A stretch of DNA of 64,000 bases from JALYXI01 sp963795835 (GTDB taxonomy: Bacteria > Acidobacteriota > Terriglobia > Bryobacterales > Bryobacteraceae), in the NCBI GenBank assembly GCA_963795835.1, contig CAWCJC010000011.1, positions 34,567-98,566 of the forward strand, written 5' to 3'. A program made the position numbers and the translations under genes. Of this stretch, positions 11,819 through 20,426 are shown in pieces. Positions within the stretch are counted from its first letter, which is position 1. Each line of letters begins with the position of its first letter. Under the pieces are notes generated by a model that was given only the letters and a program-made list of their open reading frames with translations, did not search any database and had not been told where the DNA came from.

Positions 11819-12304
11819 ATGGTGAAAGGACTTCTGGTGGCGGCTTTTGTGCTGGTGTGCCTAGGGGTGATCGCGGTAAGTTACATCGTGCCGAAAATCC
11901 ATGTACAGGAGCGAGACACCGGTTCAGGCGGCCGCGTAAGTGTGGAGACGCCGTTCGGTTCGGTGCATGTGAATGGGAGGAAGGATGCCGCGACCGACCT
12001 GGGTGATGTCCCTGTCTATCCGGGCGCGGAGCACGCAAAGAAAGATGGTGGCGGGGCCGTGGTCGACATCGATTTTGGCGGTGGAGAAAAGCGGTTCTCC
12101 GTTGCGGGCGCTGAGTTTGTTACGGACGATTCTGTGGCGAAGGTACGCGAGTGGTATCGCGACCATCTTCCGGGTTGGGAGGTGAAAGGCAAAGAGATGG
12201 TTCACGTGGAGAAAGGCGTGAAGCATGTGGTTGCGGTCACAGAGCGTGACGGGCGCACGCGGATCGGGATTGCGACGATTGGCGGAGAGCCGGCAGCGAA
12301 TTAA
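11819..12304 (+). CDS. Membrane-anchored hypothetical protein
   Basis: I do not recognise this 161-residue protein. It has one N-terminal membrane helix (residues about 4-24, LLVAAFVLVCLGVIAVSYIV) and a soluble part with a Gly-rich acidic patch (DIDFGGGEKRF) and a helical piece, VAKVREWYRDHLPGW, that resembles the motif in small proteins where a variable 'REWYRDHLPG' helix is followed by beta strands. The start at 11819 is preferred over 11798 because GAAGGAG-like SD sequence (11806-11812) lies six bases upstream. Its stop overlaps the convergent hpnI stop by 4 bp. Probably periplasm-facing; function unknown. Confidence 0.6.
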   Translation: MVKGLLVAAFVLVCLGVIAVSYIVPKIHVQERDTGSGGRVSVETPFGSVHVNGRKDAATDLGDVPVYPGAEHAKKDGGGAVVDIDFGGGEKRFSVAGAEFVTDDSVAKVREWYRDHLPGWEVKGKEMVHVEKGVKHVVAVTERDGRTRIGIATIGGEPAAN

Positions 12305-13428
12305 CTCTGAAACATTCCGTTGGGGAGTACAACATGGCGTTGGCCCCGCCACTCAATCGTGTTCCCGAAGAAGCCGGCGATCCAGGTGGCAAAGCTGAAT
12401 AAGTCCTGCATCGGGATCAGATAAAAAGCACGGCCGGTGAGCGGATCGTCCAGAACACACCGGGCAACCGAGAACGCCGCTCCCGCGCGAAACAGAGCAA
12501 TCCCCATCGCGACAGGCCACAAGGCGGGCGCAAGGGCCACCAAGATCAGTACAAGCGGAAGCGGGTTCGTAAAGACTTCGCCGAAATAGCCCCACGGCCG
12601 CGATCTTCTCGTACTTCTGGCCCAGCGCAGGCGATGTCGGATATTGGCTGCGAAACCCTGGCTGCCGATGCGATGCTCGATTACGTAGGAGGACAGGATC
12701 ACGCGACGGCCGGAGTGCTCAATCAGCTTACCCATCATGAAATCCTCGGCAAGATAGTTTTCGAGAGCTTTCAATCCGCCAATGCCTTCGAGCGCGTTGC
12801 GGCGAACCGCAAGCGTGCAGCCGAGCGCGAAATCCATCCCGCTGAGAAGACGTGCGACGAGTACGCCGCCAAGAAACTCCGTGTTCATGCCGATCGCTTC
12901 CAGGCGGCTCCAAAAGCTAGCACCAGGGATGGCGCGATAAGGGCAGGTGACCAGGCCGATGGCGGGGTCACAGAGCTCGGAGGCCAGCACGCGCGTCATG
13001 GAGGGAGTCACGCGAATATCGCTATCGGCCATCACCAGAATGCCGTGGCGGGCGCGCTGCAACATCTGCTGCAGGCTGAAAACCTTTCCGTTGGGGCGCG
13101 GCGATTCGCCCGTAATCACCAGTTGTGCGGGAACCTGTGGATATTCGCTCATCAGCTTGCGGGCGATGTGCGCTCCGGTGTCGGAATCGCGATTCACCGC
13201 CAGCAACAGTTCAAATTCGGGATAGTCCTGTTCGAAGAAGCTGCGCAGATTCTGCTCCAGGCCTTCATCAGCGCCGAAAAGAGGCTTCAAAATAGAGACA
13301 GGTTCCTGGTTCACGGCGCGCGGGGCGGGAATCTTAAGATAATTCCGCGCGGCAACCATGATGAGAATGCAATATACGACCGAACCTGCGAGCAGTAACG
13401 AGAGCAACGTAAGTATGATGACGGTCAA
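12301..13428 (-). CDS. hpnI: HpnI-like ceramide/hopanoid glycosyltransferase (GT21)
   Basis: Membrane glycosyltransferase of 375 residues, similar in size to HpnI, which adds N-acetylglucosamine to bacteriohopanetetrol, and to ceramide glucosyltransferases. It has an N-terminal membrane helix (residues about 4-28), the GT2-like core with VSILKPLFGADEGLEQNL, the metal-binding ADSDIRV, the catalytic AEDFMMG and the RHRLRW motif ((Q/R)xxRW), then C-terminal membrane segments. The start is a TTG at 13428; the only Met near the N-terminus is at residue 25, within the first helix. It is divergent from selB with only six bases between starts. No other hpn genes are in view, so the acceptor is uncertain. 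Confidence 0.75.
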   Translation of the reverse strand: MTVIILTLLSLLLAGSVVYCILIMVAARNYLKIPAPRAVNQEPVSILKPLFGADEGLEQNLRSFFEQDYPEFELLLAVNRDSDTGAHIARKLMSEYPQVPAQLVITGESPRPNGKVFSLQQMLQRARHGILVMADSDIRVTPSMTRVLASELCDPAIGLVTCPYRAIPGASFWSRLEAIGMNTEFLGGVLVARLLSGMDFALGCTLAVRRNALEGIGGLKALENYLAEDFMMGKLIEHSGRRVILSSYVIEHRIGSQGFAANIRHRLRWARSTRRSRPWGYFGEVFTNPLPLVLILVALAPALWPVAMGIALFRAGAAFSVARCVLDDPLTGRAFYLIPMQDLFSFATWIAGFFGNTIEWRGQRHVVLPNGMFQS

Positions 13429-13434
13429 GATTTA

Positions 13435-15249
13435 GTGGCTGCTCTACGAAATGTGGTGGCGGGGACGGCGGGCCATATCGACCATGGTAAGACCAGTCTG
13501 GTTCGCGCCCTGACGGGAATCGAAACAGACCGCCTGGCTGAGGAGAAGCGGCGGGGGATCACGATTGACCTGGGATTCGCGCATCTGCAATTGACGCCGG
13601 AACTGCGGGTAGGTTTCGTCGATGTTCCGGGGCACGAGCGGTTTGTGAAGAATATGCTGGCGGGAGTGGGCGGCATCGATCTGCTGCTCTTCGTGGTGGC
13701 GGCGGATGAATCCATCAAACCGCAGACCCGCGAACACTTTGAAATCTGCCGGCTGCTGGGCATCCGGCACGGCATTGTGGTGCTGACCAAAGCCGATCTG
13801 GTGGACGAAGACATTCTGGGATTGGTGAAGCTGGAACTGGAGGAGTTCACGGCCGGGTCCTTTCTGGAAAACGCGCCCATGATCGCGGTGAGCTCGCGGA
13901 CAGGCGCGGGGATTGAGGAGTTGAAGACCGCGATGGCCACAGCGGCGAAAAAGATTCCCGTGCGCGGGAGCGCCGGCGCGCCGAGGCTGCCGATTGATCG
14001 CGCGTTTTCGGCGAAGGGCTTTGGGACCGTAGTGACAGGGACGCTGATCGAAGGCTCGATTCGGCCGGAGGATGAGCTGCAGCTGTATCCTTCGGAGCGC
14101 ACGGTCCGGGTTCGGGGCTTGCAGGTGTTCGGAAAAAGTGCCGCGCAGGCGGATGCCGGGCAGCGGACGGCGGTGAACCTGGCCGGCGTGGAACCCGGAG
14201 AGATTCATCGGGGTATGGTGTTGTCGCGGCCGGGGCATTTCCGTGCCGTGAGCGTGATTGATTGTTCGCTCGAAATGGTGGCGGGGGCGAAGGCCTTGAA
14301 GAGCCGCGCGCCAGTGCATTTTCATGCAGGGACGGCGGAGATCGAGGCGGAGGTGCGACAGTTCGGCGGGCCATGGGCGCGAATCGTGTTGCGGGAGCCG
14401 ACGCTGTTGGTGCCGGGAGACCGGTTCATCATTCGGCGCTTTTCCCCGGTGACGACGATCGGCGGGGGTGTGGTGGTGGATACGAGTGGATATCAGTATC
14501 GCCGCGGGGTCAAAGCTTCAGACCGGCTTCCCGTCTTAGCGAACGGGACCGACGCGGAGCGCGTGGCGCTATTGGTGGGCGAGGCCAAGATGGGTGTAGC
14601 GGTAAGCGAAGTCGCACGCGCGCTGGCGATTCCCGAAGAGACCGTGCGGACGGGCGCGCCCGGACTGCAACTGCTCCGGGCCGAGGACTGGCTGATCACG
14701 CGGTCGCGGGTGGCGGAGTTGCGCGCAAAGCTGATCGCGCAAGTGTCTGAGTTTCACCTGGCGAATCCGCTGCTGCCGGGGATTCCGAAAGCATTGCTTA
14801 ATACTCTGCCGGAGTTACTTCGCGCGACACCGGAGATCGTGGTGGAGAACGACACGGTTCGGTTGCGGAGCCATAAGGTGACTTTAAAGGAAGATGAAAC
14901 CGCGGCGAGAAACTCGATAGAAGGGGCGTTCGCGCAAGCGGGTTTAGCGGTACCGGCGCTGGCGGATGTTCTCAAGCAGACGGGAATCGAAGACAAGCGG
15001 GCGCGTTCGGTGCTGCAACTCTTGATGCGAGAAGGACGCTTGGTGAAAGTATCGAATGATCTGGTCTTTCACGCGTCGGCGCTGGAGAGTTTACGCGCGC
15101 TGTTGACCGCGAGGAAAGGAAAGCGCCTTTCCGTAGGCGACTTCAAAGACCTGACTAACGTCTCTCGAAAATACGCGATCCCGTTGTTGGAGTACACGGA
15201 TCGGGAGAAGTGGACCCGGCGCGATGGAGATGCGCGGGTTGTGGTCTAG
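13435..15249 (+). CDS. selB: Selenocysteine-specific elongation factor SelB
   Basis: GTPase of 604 residues that delivers selenocysteyl-tRNA to recoded UGA codons. It shows the G1 loop AGHIDHGKTSL (residues about 11-21), the G2 area EKRRGITIDLGF, G3 DVPGHE, G4 TKADL and a SAKGFGTVVTGTL domain II, followed by four winged-helix repeats at the C-terminus for SECIS binding. The start is GTG at 13435; a GTG at 13450 would also fit. It implies a selenocysteine system elsewhere in the genome; no selA, selD, tRNA-Sec or Sec-containing gene is in this window. It is followed at 28 bp by a tRNA-Glu on the opposite strand. Confidence 0.95.
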   Translation: MAALRNVVAGTAGHIDHGKTSLVRALTGIETDRLAEEKRRGITIDLGFAHLQLTPELRVGFVDVPGHERFVKNMLAGVGGIDLLLFVVAADESIKPQTREHFEICRLLGIRHGIVVLTKADLVDEDILGLVKLELEEFTAGSFLENAPMIAVSSRTGAGIEELKTAMATAAKKIPVRGSAGAPRLPIDRAFSAKGFGTVVTGTLIEGSIRPEDELQLYPSERTVRVRGLQVFGKSAAQADAGQRTAVNLAGVEPGEIHRGMVLSRPGHFRAVSVIDCSLEMVAGAKALKSRAPVHFHAGTAEIEAEVRQFGGPWARIVLREPTLLVPGDRFIIRRFSPVTTIGGGVVVDTSGYQYRRGVKASDRLPVLANGTDAERVALLVGEAKMGVAVSEVARALAIPEETVRTGAPGLQLLRAEDWLITRSRVAELRAKLIAQVSEFHLANPLLPGIPKALLNTLPELLRATPEIVVENDTVRLRSHKVTLKEDETAARNSIEGAFAQAGLAVPALADVLKQTGIEDKRARSVLQLLMREGRLVKVSNDLVFHASALESLRALLTARKGKRLSVGDFKDLTNVSRKYAIPLLEYTDREKWTRRDGDARVVV

Positions 15250-15276
15250 GGGAAAAACAATCAACAGTGGTGTTGG

Positions 15277-15348
15277 TAGCGCCAACGAGAATCGAACTCG
15301 TATTTAAGCCTTGAGAGGGCTCTGTCCTAACCGTTAGACGATGGCGCC
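15277..15348 (-). tRNA. tRNA-Glu (CTC)
   Basis: A 72-nt cloverleaf on the minus strand, from GGCGCCATCG (5' end at 15348) with D-loop TCTAACGGTTAGGAC, anticodon loop CTCTCAA (anticodon CTC) and a T-arm containing GTTCGATTC. Acceptor pairing is complete except for a G-U at the first pair. CCA is encoded at 15276-15274. It lies between selB and the sigma factor gene. Confidence 0.93.
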
Positions 15349-15357
15349 GCGCCGGAC

Positions 15358-15957
15358 TTACGCGGTAAGTGTAGCATGGCCGTGCGCGCCACAGTGCTTT
15401 TCCAGGCGGTTGCGCAGCTCCAGGCGCGCGCGAAGCAGGCGGCTTTTCGCGGCCGCAACCGAGATTCCCAACTTTTCGGCAACCTGCGGCATCGGCAGTT
15501 CATTCACATCGCGCAGCACAAACACGTTCCGCAGCAGCGGCGGAATGCGCCCAATCTCCTTCTGAAGAAGCTTGCCCAATTCCTTACTGCCCAGCTGTGC
15601 TTCCGGACCGCGGGTCGCATCCACCAACTCCAGCGTTCCGCGGTCTTCGCCGATCAGCGTATCGTCCAGGAACAGGAAGCGGGCGCGGCGCGTCTGCCGC
15701 AAACGCATCAGGCATTGGTTTACAACAATGCGCGTCATCCAAGTGGAGAACTTGGCGTCTAGCTGGAATTGGCCGATGTGCTGGTACGCTTTCCAGAAAG
15801 CGTTTTGTACTTCGTCTTCAGCTTCCTGACGCTCTTTCAGTATCGAGAGAGCGAGTTTGAAGGCGGAGGAGGTGTTACGGCGAATCAGTTCCGCGAAAGC
15901 ATCTTCGCGGCCTGCTTGAGACATTCTAACCAGTTCTTCATCCGTGCGGTCTACCAT
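15358..15957 (-). CDS. ECF-type RNA polymerase sigma factor
   Basis: Extracytoplasmic-function sigma factor of 199 residues. Region 2 is seen at about residues 23-90 (AEDEVQNAFWKAYQHIGQF, then FSTWMTRIVVNQCLMRLRQ, the -10 recognition helix) and region 4 at about 130-190 (NVFVLRDVNELPMPQVAEKL, then SVAAAKSRLLRARLELRNRL, the helix-turn-helix for -35). The linker is longer than in minimal ECFs (LDDTLIGEDRGTLELVDATRG). No anti-sigma gene follows; the tRNA-Glu is 10 bp beyond its stop, so its control is not visible here. Divergent from the XRE-cupin gene. Confidence 0.9.
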   Translation of the reverse strand: MVDRTDEELVRMSQAGREDAFAELIRRNTSSAFKLALSILKERQEAEDEVQNAFWKAYQHIGQFQLDAKFSTWMTRIVVNQCLMRLRQTRRARFLFLDDTLIGEDRGTLELVDATRGPEAQLGSKELGKLLQKEIGRIPPLLRNVFVLRDVNELPMPQVAEKLGISVAAAKSRLLRARLELRNRLEKHCGAHGHATLTA

Positions 15958-16034
15958 AATGTTCCTAATTCAGTATTGGGCGGAAATTAAGCAGAAAGAT
16001 GGTTGCACTGAATGTCATTTCAGCCCTGGTTAAC

Positions 16035-16051
16035 TAAATAGAACCTATTTA
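16035..16051. promoter_or_regulatory. Palindrome at the XRE-cupin start, putative operator
   Basis: TAAATAG, a 3-base spacer, then CTATTTA: perfect 7-bp arms, ending 12 bases before the ATG of the XRE regulator gene. A likely site for autoregulation by that protein. A weaker inverted repeat (CTGAA/TTCAG at 16008-16012 and 16019-16023) lies upstream. No confident -10/-35 pair was identified. Confidence 0.4.
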
Positions 16052-16063
16052 AGCTTTGATAAC

Positions 16064-16678
16064 ATGGGTTTCAGTATGCCGGAAAACAGTGATGTTTCTT
16101 CCAAATTGATCGACTCGTACGACCTTGGAAGAAAGCTCCGCTCTCTTCGTCTTCGAAAAAAGATCGCGCTTGTCGACCTCGGCCGGCATACGGGTCTCTC
16201 GGCGTCCATGCTCTCGCAGTTGGAAACGGGCAAAATGGTCCCCACCCTGCCAACTTTGGCGCGGATCGCAATGGTGTTTGACGTCGGCCTCGAACATTTC
16301 TTCGACGACCGGAAGCGACGGAAAACTTTCAGCGTGATCCATGCCGATGAACGGATGAAATTTCCAGAAAAACCCGACGTTCCGAGCCCTTCGTACTTCT
16401 TTGAATGCCTGGCCTTCGCCGCGCAGGACAAAGAGCTGCAAGCTTATTATGCGGAGTTTCCAAAGCGCGAATTTGAGGAAGTGACAGAGCACTTCCACCA
16501 GGGCGCGGAGTTCCTTTATATGCTGGAAGGGTCGATCGCGATTCGCTTCGAACAGGAAGACCATGTTCTGCGCGCGGGAGACAGCGTTTACTTCGATGCG
16601 ACGGAACCACACAGCTATCGCGGGTTGGGCAAGACGGGCGGGATCGCTATCGTTGTTACTACTGAGCCCCGCCCTTAG
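16064..16678 (+). CDS. XRE-family regulator with C-terminal cupin domain
   Basis: Transcription regulator of 204 residues. Residues about 20-75 form an HTH_XRE domain (LGRKLRSLRLRKKIALVDLG, then SASMLSQLETGKMVPTLPTL); residues about 120-200 form a small-molecule-binding cupin (EHFHQGAEFLYMLEGSIAIR, then DSVYFDATEPHSYRGLG). Proteins of this design usually control catabolism or polyamine/amino-acid genes and bind a ligand in the cupin barrel; the ligand here is unknown. The histidines and Glu expected for a metal site (HQGAEF, HSYRG) are present. It overlaps the start of the TPR gene by about 83 bp, so the two are probably co-transcribed. Confidence 0.88.
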   Translation: MGFSMPENSDVSSKLIDSYDLGRKLRSLRLRKKIALVDLGRHTGLSASMLSQLETGKMVPTLPTLARIAMVFDVGLEHFFDDRKRRKTFSVIHADERMKFPEKPDVPSPSYFFECLAFAAQDKELQAYYAEFPKREFEEVTEHFHQGAEFLYMLEGSIAIRFEQEDHVLRAGDSVYFDATEPHSYRGLGKTGGIAIVVTTEPRP

Positions 16679-18236
16679 CGCGTCCGGCGCGGACAAATGG
16701 TTTTCGACGTCGACCAATTCCGTAGAGTTGGTCAGCAACGCGCCCCCAAAGCAGGCGCTTGACACTTTGGGTCAGGTGGAGCAACTCCGGTATGCGATCG
16801 GGGAATTAATCGGAAACCCCGAGTTGGCGTTTCGCCCAACTTTGCGGCTGCTGGTCTTGAAGCAGGGTGATGCCGATGCGGGTACGCTTCGCCCTGGGCG
16901 CTCAAGGCTGACTCTGCCCTTAGCCGCGAATACGCCAATCTCGCCCGCGGTTTTCCAATTGTTGGCGAAGCAGCTGTTGGACCATGGCACGACGCGATTG
17001 CCGCCCGACTTCGCGGACGGGCTTCAATCCTTCCTATCGACGATTGAAGTGCATGGGGCGCATATCGTTTGGGGAGCGCCGCCGGCTAAGCGTACGCTCA
17101 ATTGGGCGCGCGTGGATTTACTGGCTACTCAGTATGCAGGCAAAATTCGCGTAATTCTCTATAACCTGCAGCGCGGCTCTGCGGAAGACCCGGCTTTCCG
17201 GAACGCTATAGGGAAAAGCGCCGCTGAGTTCACCAAAGAAGCGGAGGCGTTCCTGAAAGCCGGGCAGTTCACAAAAACAGACGCACCGAGCCGAAGCCTG
17301 AATGCACAACACGATTTGAAAATCAAAGCGCTCGACTCCGAAGAAGGAAAGCTGGCAGTGGCGGACCTGCTCGACGCGCGCTCGGAAGCATCCTATAAAG
17401 CCATGATTGAGGCAAAATCGCACATGGCGGAGGCGTATGACGGCCTGGGCCAGCTCGCGCTTCTGCATGAAGATCGTGCTGGGGCACTGGAAAATTTCAG
17501 CCGCGCCGTGGAGCTGGACAGCAAGGACGCTTCGCTGTGGGTAGCCTACGCCCAGGTGGAGACAGATCGCGTAAAGGCGGGCGATGCGATTGAGCACGCG
17601 CTCGATCTAGATCCAAAGAATCCGGAGGCGCATTACCTGCTGGGAGTGCGAAAGAACGATCCTGTGCAGTTTGAGATGGCGACCACGTTTTCGCCCCAGA
17701 ACTGGATTTATTGGGATGCTCTGGCGACGGCTTATCTGGACCAGAGCCGGTTCGCGGATGCGATGAAGGCGTGGCGAACGGCGGAACAAAATGCGCCGGA
17801 TGAGGCGACGCGGGCGCGGATGGAAAAGAAGTGGCGCGGCATGGAGAGCAGCCGCCTGGATTTTGAAAGAACGGAGAAGAAGCGCGCGGAAGATGACGAA
17901 CGCGCCAAGATTGAAAAGCTTAAGGCAACAGCTCTGGCGCAACTGCATGCGGTGGAAGCCAAAACCAACGGCGCGCCCGTTGAGATGACGCCGGTTCCGT
18001 GGGACGAAGTGATGCCTTATGAATTGAAAGGCACCCTGACGCGCGTAGAATGTTTGGGGACGCGAACGCGTATTAGCGTCGCGGAGGCGAACGGAAAAGT
18101 GACGAAGCTGATGGTGAAGAAGCGTAAGGGGCTGGTGTGCGGCGCGGAGCCGGGCATTCCGGTGAGCCTGGAATATCTCAAGCGGCCCGACGAGAAATTG
18201 GGGACTTCTGGCGAGATTGAGATTTTTTCTCGGTAA
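16596..18236 (+). CDS. Secreted tetratricopeptide-repeat protein
   Basis: About 546 residues. A signal peptide (RRAGSLSLLLLSPALSASGA) precedes a domain that looks like the gluzincin-less 'DUF1570-type' N-terminal half of acidobacterial TPR proteins (LRYAIGELIGNPELAFRPTLRLLVLKQ in part), followed by TPR-like helices (AEAYDGLGQLALLHEDRAGALENFSRAVELD in part; DPKNPEAHYLLG) and a coiled, charged stretch (ERTEKKRAEDDERAKIEKLK). The start at 16596 is the Met that leaves a plausible signal peptide; it lies within the XRE-cupin gene. Function unknown; probably periplasmic protein-protein interaction. The 3' end overlaps the next gene by 20 bp. Confidence 0.65.
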   Translation: MRRNHTAIAGWARRAGSLSLLLLSPALSASGADKWFSTSTNSVELVSNAPPKQALDTLGQVEQLRYAIGELIGNPELAFRPTLRLLVLKQGDADAGTLRPGRSRLTLPLAANTPISPAVFQLLAKQLLDHGTTRLPPDFADGLQSFLSTIEVHGAHIVWGAPPAKRTLNWARVDLLATQYAGKIRVILYNLQRGSAEDPAFRNAIGKSAAEFTKEAEAFLKAGQFTKTDAPSRSLNAQHDLKIKALDSEEGKLAVADLLDARSEASYKAMIEAKSHMAEAYDGLGQLALLHEDRAGALENFSRAVELDSKDASLWVAYAQVETDRVKAGDAIEHALDLDPKNPEAHYLLGVRKNDPVQFEMATTFSPQNWIYWDALATAYLDQSRFADAMKAWRTAEQNAPDEATRARMEKKWRGMESSRLDFERTEKKRAEDDERAKIEKLKATALAQLHAVEAKTNGAPVEMTPVPWDEVMPYELKGTLTRVECLGTRTRISVAEANGKVTKLMVKKRKGLVCGAEPGIPVSLEYLKRPDEKLGTSGEIEIFSR

Positions 18237-19290
18237 GACAGATCGCCGCGTGCTCGCGGTATTTGCCACAAACGTCAAGTCGGCTGAAGTGATGGTCGGA
18301 TATCTGAAGTCCAATCTGGATCTCCCGATTTGGTTGTTCAGCACCGTAGAAACCGGCGTGGCCTGCGACCGGGAAATCGTGGGAGCCACGTGGTGGCGCG
18401 TCCAGCGCGAGCTTTGGCCTTACAAAGTAGCACTCGCCGTTACGGAGTGGGACCATACCAGGGGCAATTGGATGATGAAGACAGCGCCGTTCACGGTGCC
18501 GTTTTTCCGCGCTTTGGTGAGGAACGTTTCGGGCGGCTTCTTCGCCGGGTCGCCGAAGATGGTGTGGCACTACGCATCGCTCGCAATCCGGAGATGGTTT
18601 GACGATCGCTGGACCTATTTTGGAGAGCTGTGTTTCGGGTCGGTGTTGTGGGTTTTCGCTTTCATCGCGCAGTGGAATTCAGCGCTGTCGCGAGCCGTAT
18701 TTCGGCGAGTTCGCGGGACCGAACGTTTGGTGCTTACGCCGGACCTGGGCGGTGAAGGGATCACGGTGTACCGTCACCCGCCGCGCGAGTGGAACGCCCG
18801 GCAGGTTTCGGAATTGAAAGGACGCTACGCCTTGTTTCAGCTTGAGGGCGACGAAACTGACGCAGCGGAGTTACTCCCGTACTTTATCCGATGAGAATAC
18901 TTTCTGTGTGTCGCGGCAATATGCTGTCCGGTCCTGGCGGAAGCTGTTGTTTGCCACTGCTCCGTTTCGGGTGTTACAGGCTGGCGAGATGACTCGTGTG
19001 GCGGCTCCGGTTGCGCCGTCGATGTTGGTGGATTTACAGAAGCTGCGCGCACTGGGGATCCCATCGCTCTCGTCGTTTGGATCGAACTGGTATTTGCTGT
19101 TTTATCGGGCTGCGGCTGCCGGCTGGTGGAGCTATTCCGTAGGGCCTGGGGTGCAGACCGAGCTGGCTGCGGTGCCTTTTGAGGAAGCGGAGTTTGTGAA
19201 GACCGCTGATTTCCGACCCAAAACTTCGGCGGCTCTCGCCTCAGGGAACGGGATTGAGCCGCGGAAATATCGTCACGTCTCCTGGCCATG
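18217..19290 (+). CDS. Unrecognised module, probably fused to the following GT4 enzyme (one frameshift)
   Basis: Two frames join at about 18883-18885 (one extra T in TTT) into some 350 residues. The first part reads VLAVFATNVKSAEVMVGYLK and WPYKVALAVTEWDHTRGNW, with hydrophobic patches (FGELCFGSVLWVFAFIAQW); the second reads SDENTFCVSRQYAVRSWRKL and LRALGIPSLSSFGSNWYLLF. I cannot assign a family. A second extra base in the G6 run at 19295-19300 would bring the frame directly into the glycosyltransferase, so the likely product is a single protein of about 735 residues (18217-20426). The first start is TTG at 18217, overlapping the TPR stop. A role in surface glycan synthesis is inferred only from the neighbour. 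Confidence 0.5.
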
Positions 19291-20426
19291 GACCGGGGGG
19301 ACGCTTTCGCGTTCTGGTGGTGTCGCCTTACTTGCCCTTTCCCTTGTCGCATGGCGGGGCAGTGCGGATTTGGAATTTGTGCCTGGCGCTTCGCGGACGG
19401 GTGGAGTTCGTGCTGGCTTGCTTCCGTGAGAAATCGGATGTTACCGACTATTCGAAGCTCTACGAAGTGTTCTCCGAAGTCTATGTTGTCGATATCGATG
19501 AGAAGCATGCAGATGCTTCCCTTCCCTCTCAAGTGAATGGGTATGAATCGTCCACGATGCGCGAATTGATTGCGTCTCTGCAATTCGATTTGTTGCAGGT
19601 GGAGTATACGCAGATGGCGGCTTACCGGGAAGCCGCGCCTTCGAAGCCCGCGATTCTTGTGGAACACGATCTTACGTTTACCCTTTACCGGCAATTGGAG
19701 CGTGATCGCGACTATCAACTTTGGCTTCGGTTCGAGCGCGAACGGTTTCGCGCTTACGACCAGGTTTGGACCATGTCTCCGTTCGACCGCATGCAGGCGA
19801 TCTCGGAGGGTAGCCTGCCGGAGCGGACCGTGGCGGTGCCGAATGGGGTGGATCTGGAGCGCTTCCAGTGTCCGCCGGCCGATCCTGCATCATCGGTGGT
19901 GCTCTATGTGGGGAGTTTCCGGCACCTGCCGAACTATCTGGCGTTTGAAGAACTTCGGACGCGGATCATGCCTGAGGTGTGGAAGACTCGGCCGGGTGCC
20001 ACGTTGACGGTTGTGGCGGGGCCGAATCATCTGGCTTACTGGACGGGTTCCCGCGAGTTGGATTCCCGGATTACGGTTCATGGCTTCGTGCCGGATTTGG
20101 TGCCGCTGTACTCAGCCGCGGCGGTGGTGGTGGTTCCCTTGCCGGTTTCGGCCGGGACGAATATCAAGCTGATGGAAGCGCTGGCCTGCGGACGCGCGGT
20201 TGTGAGTACGCCTGTGGGGTGCGCTGGTTTAGAGCTTGTGGACGGGCGCGATTTGCTGGTGCGCGATTTAGGGCCGGGCTTTGCTTCAGCCGTGGTGGAA
20301 CTGCTTCAAGACCCAAGTGCGATCGCCTCTAACGGTCTGGCGCAGGCTCAGCGGTTCAGTTGGAAGACAATTGCGGAAACCGCTTACGAGCAGTACTCAG
20401 TCCTTCTTCGCGAATTTCGCGCCTAA
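19254..20426 (+). CDS. GT4-family glycosyltransferase (group 1)
   Basis: Retaining, GT-B-fold enzyme of about 380 residues if read alone. N-terminal half: FRVLVVSPYLPFPLSHGGAV with the GxG loop that faces the acceptor; C-terminal half: VLYVGSFRHLPNYLA, then VHGFVPDLVPLYSAAAVVVV and the donor motif VVPLPVSAGTNIKLMEALAC, i.e. the E-x7-E-like site and the GTxxK.xE signature. The donor and acceptor are unknown; likely a surface polysaccharide or lipooligosaccharide sugar. A stand-alone start (TTG at 19254) is weak, and the single-base run shift at 19295-19300 points to fusion with the upstream module. Its end overlaps the convergent zinc-ribbon gene by 30 bp. Confidence 0.85.
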   Translation: MSRGNIVTSPGHGPGGRFRVLVVSPYLPFPLSHGGAVRIWNLCLALRGRVEFVLACFREKSDVTDYSKLYEVFSEVYVVDIDEKHADASLPSQVNGYESSTMRELIASLQFDLLQVEYTQMAAYREAAPSKPAILVEHDLTFTLYRQLERDRDYQLWLRFERERFRAYDQVWTMSPFDRMQAISEGSLPERTVAVPNGVDLERFQCPPADPASSVVLYVGSFRHLPNYLAFEELRTRIMPEVWKTRPGATLTVVAGPNHLAYWTGSRELDSRITVHGFVPDLVPLYSAAAVVVVPLPVSAGTNIKLMEALACGRAVVSTPVGCAGLELVDGRDLLVRDLGPGFASAVVELLQDPSAIASNGLAQAQRFSWKTIAETAYEQYSVLLREFRA

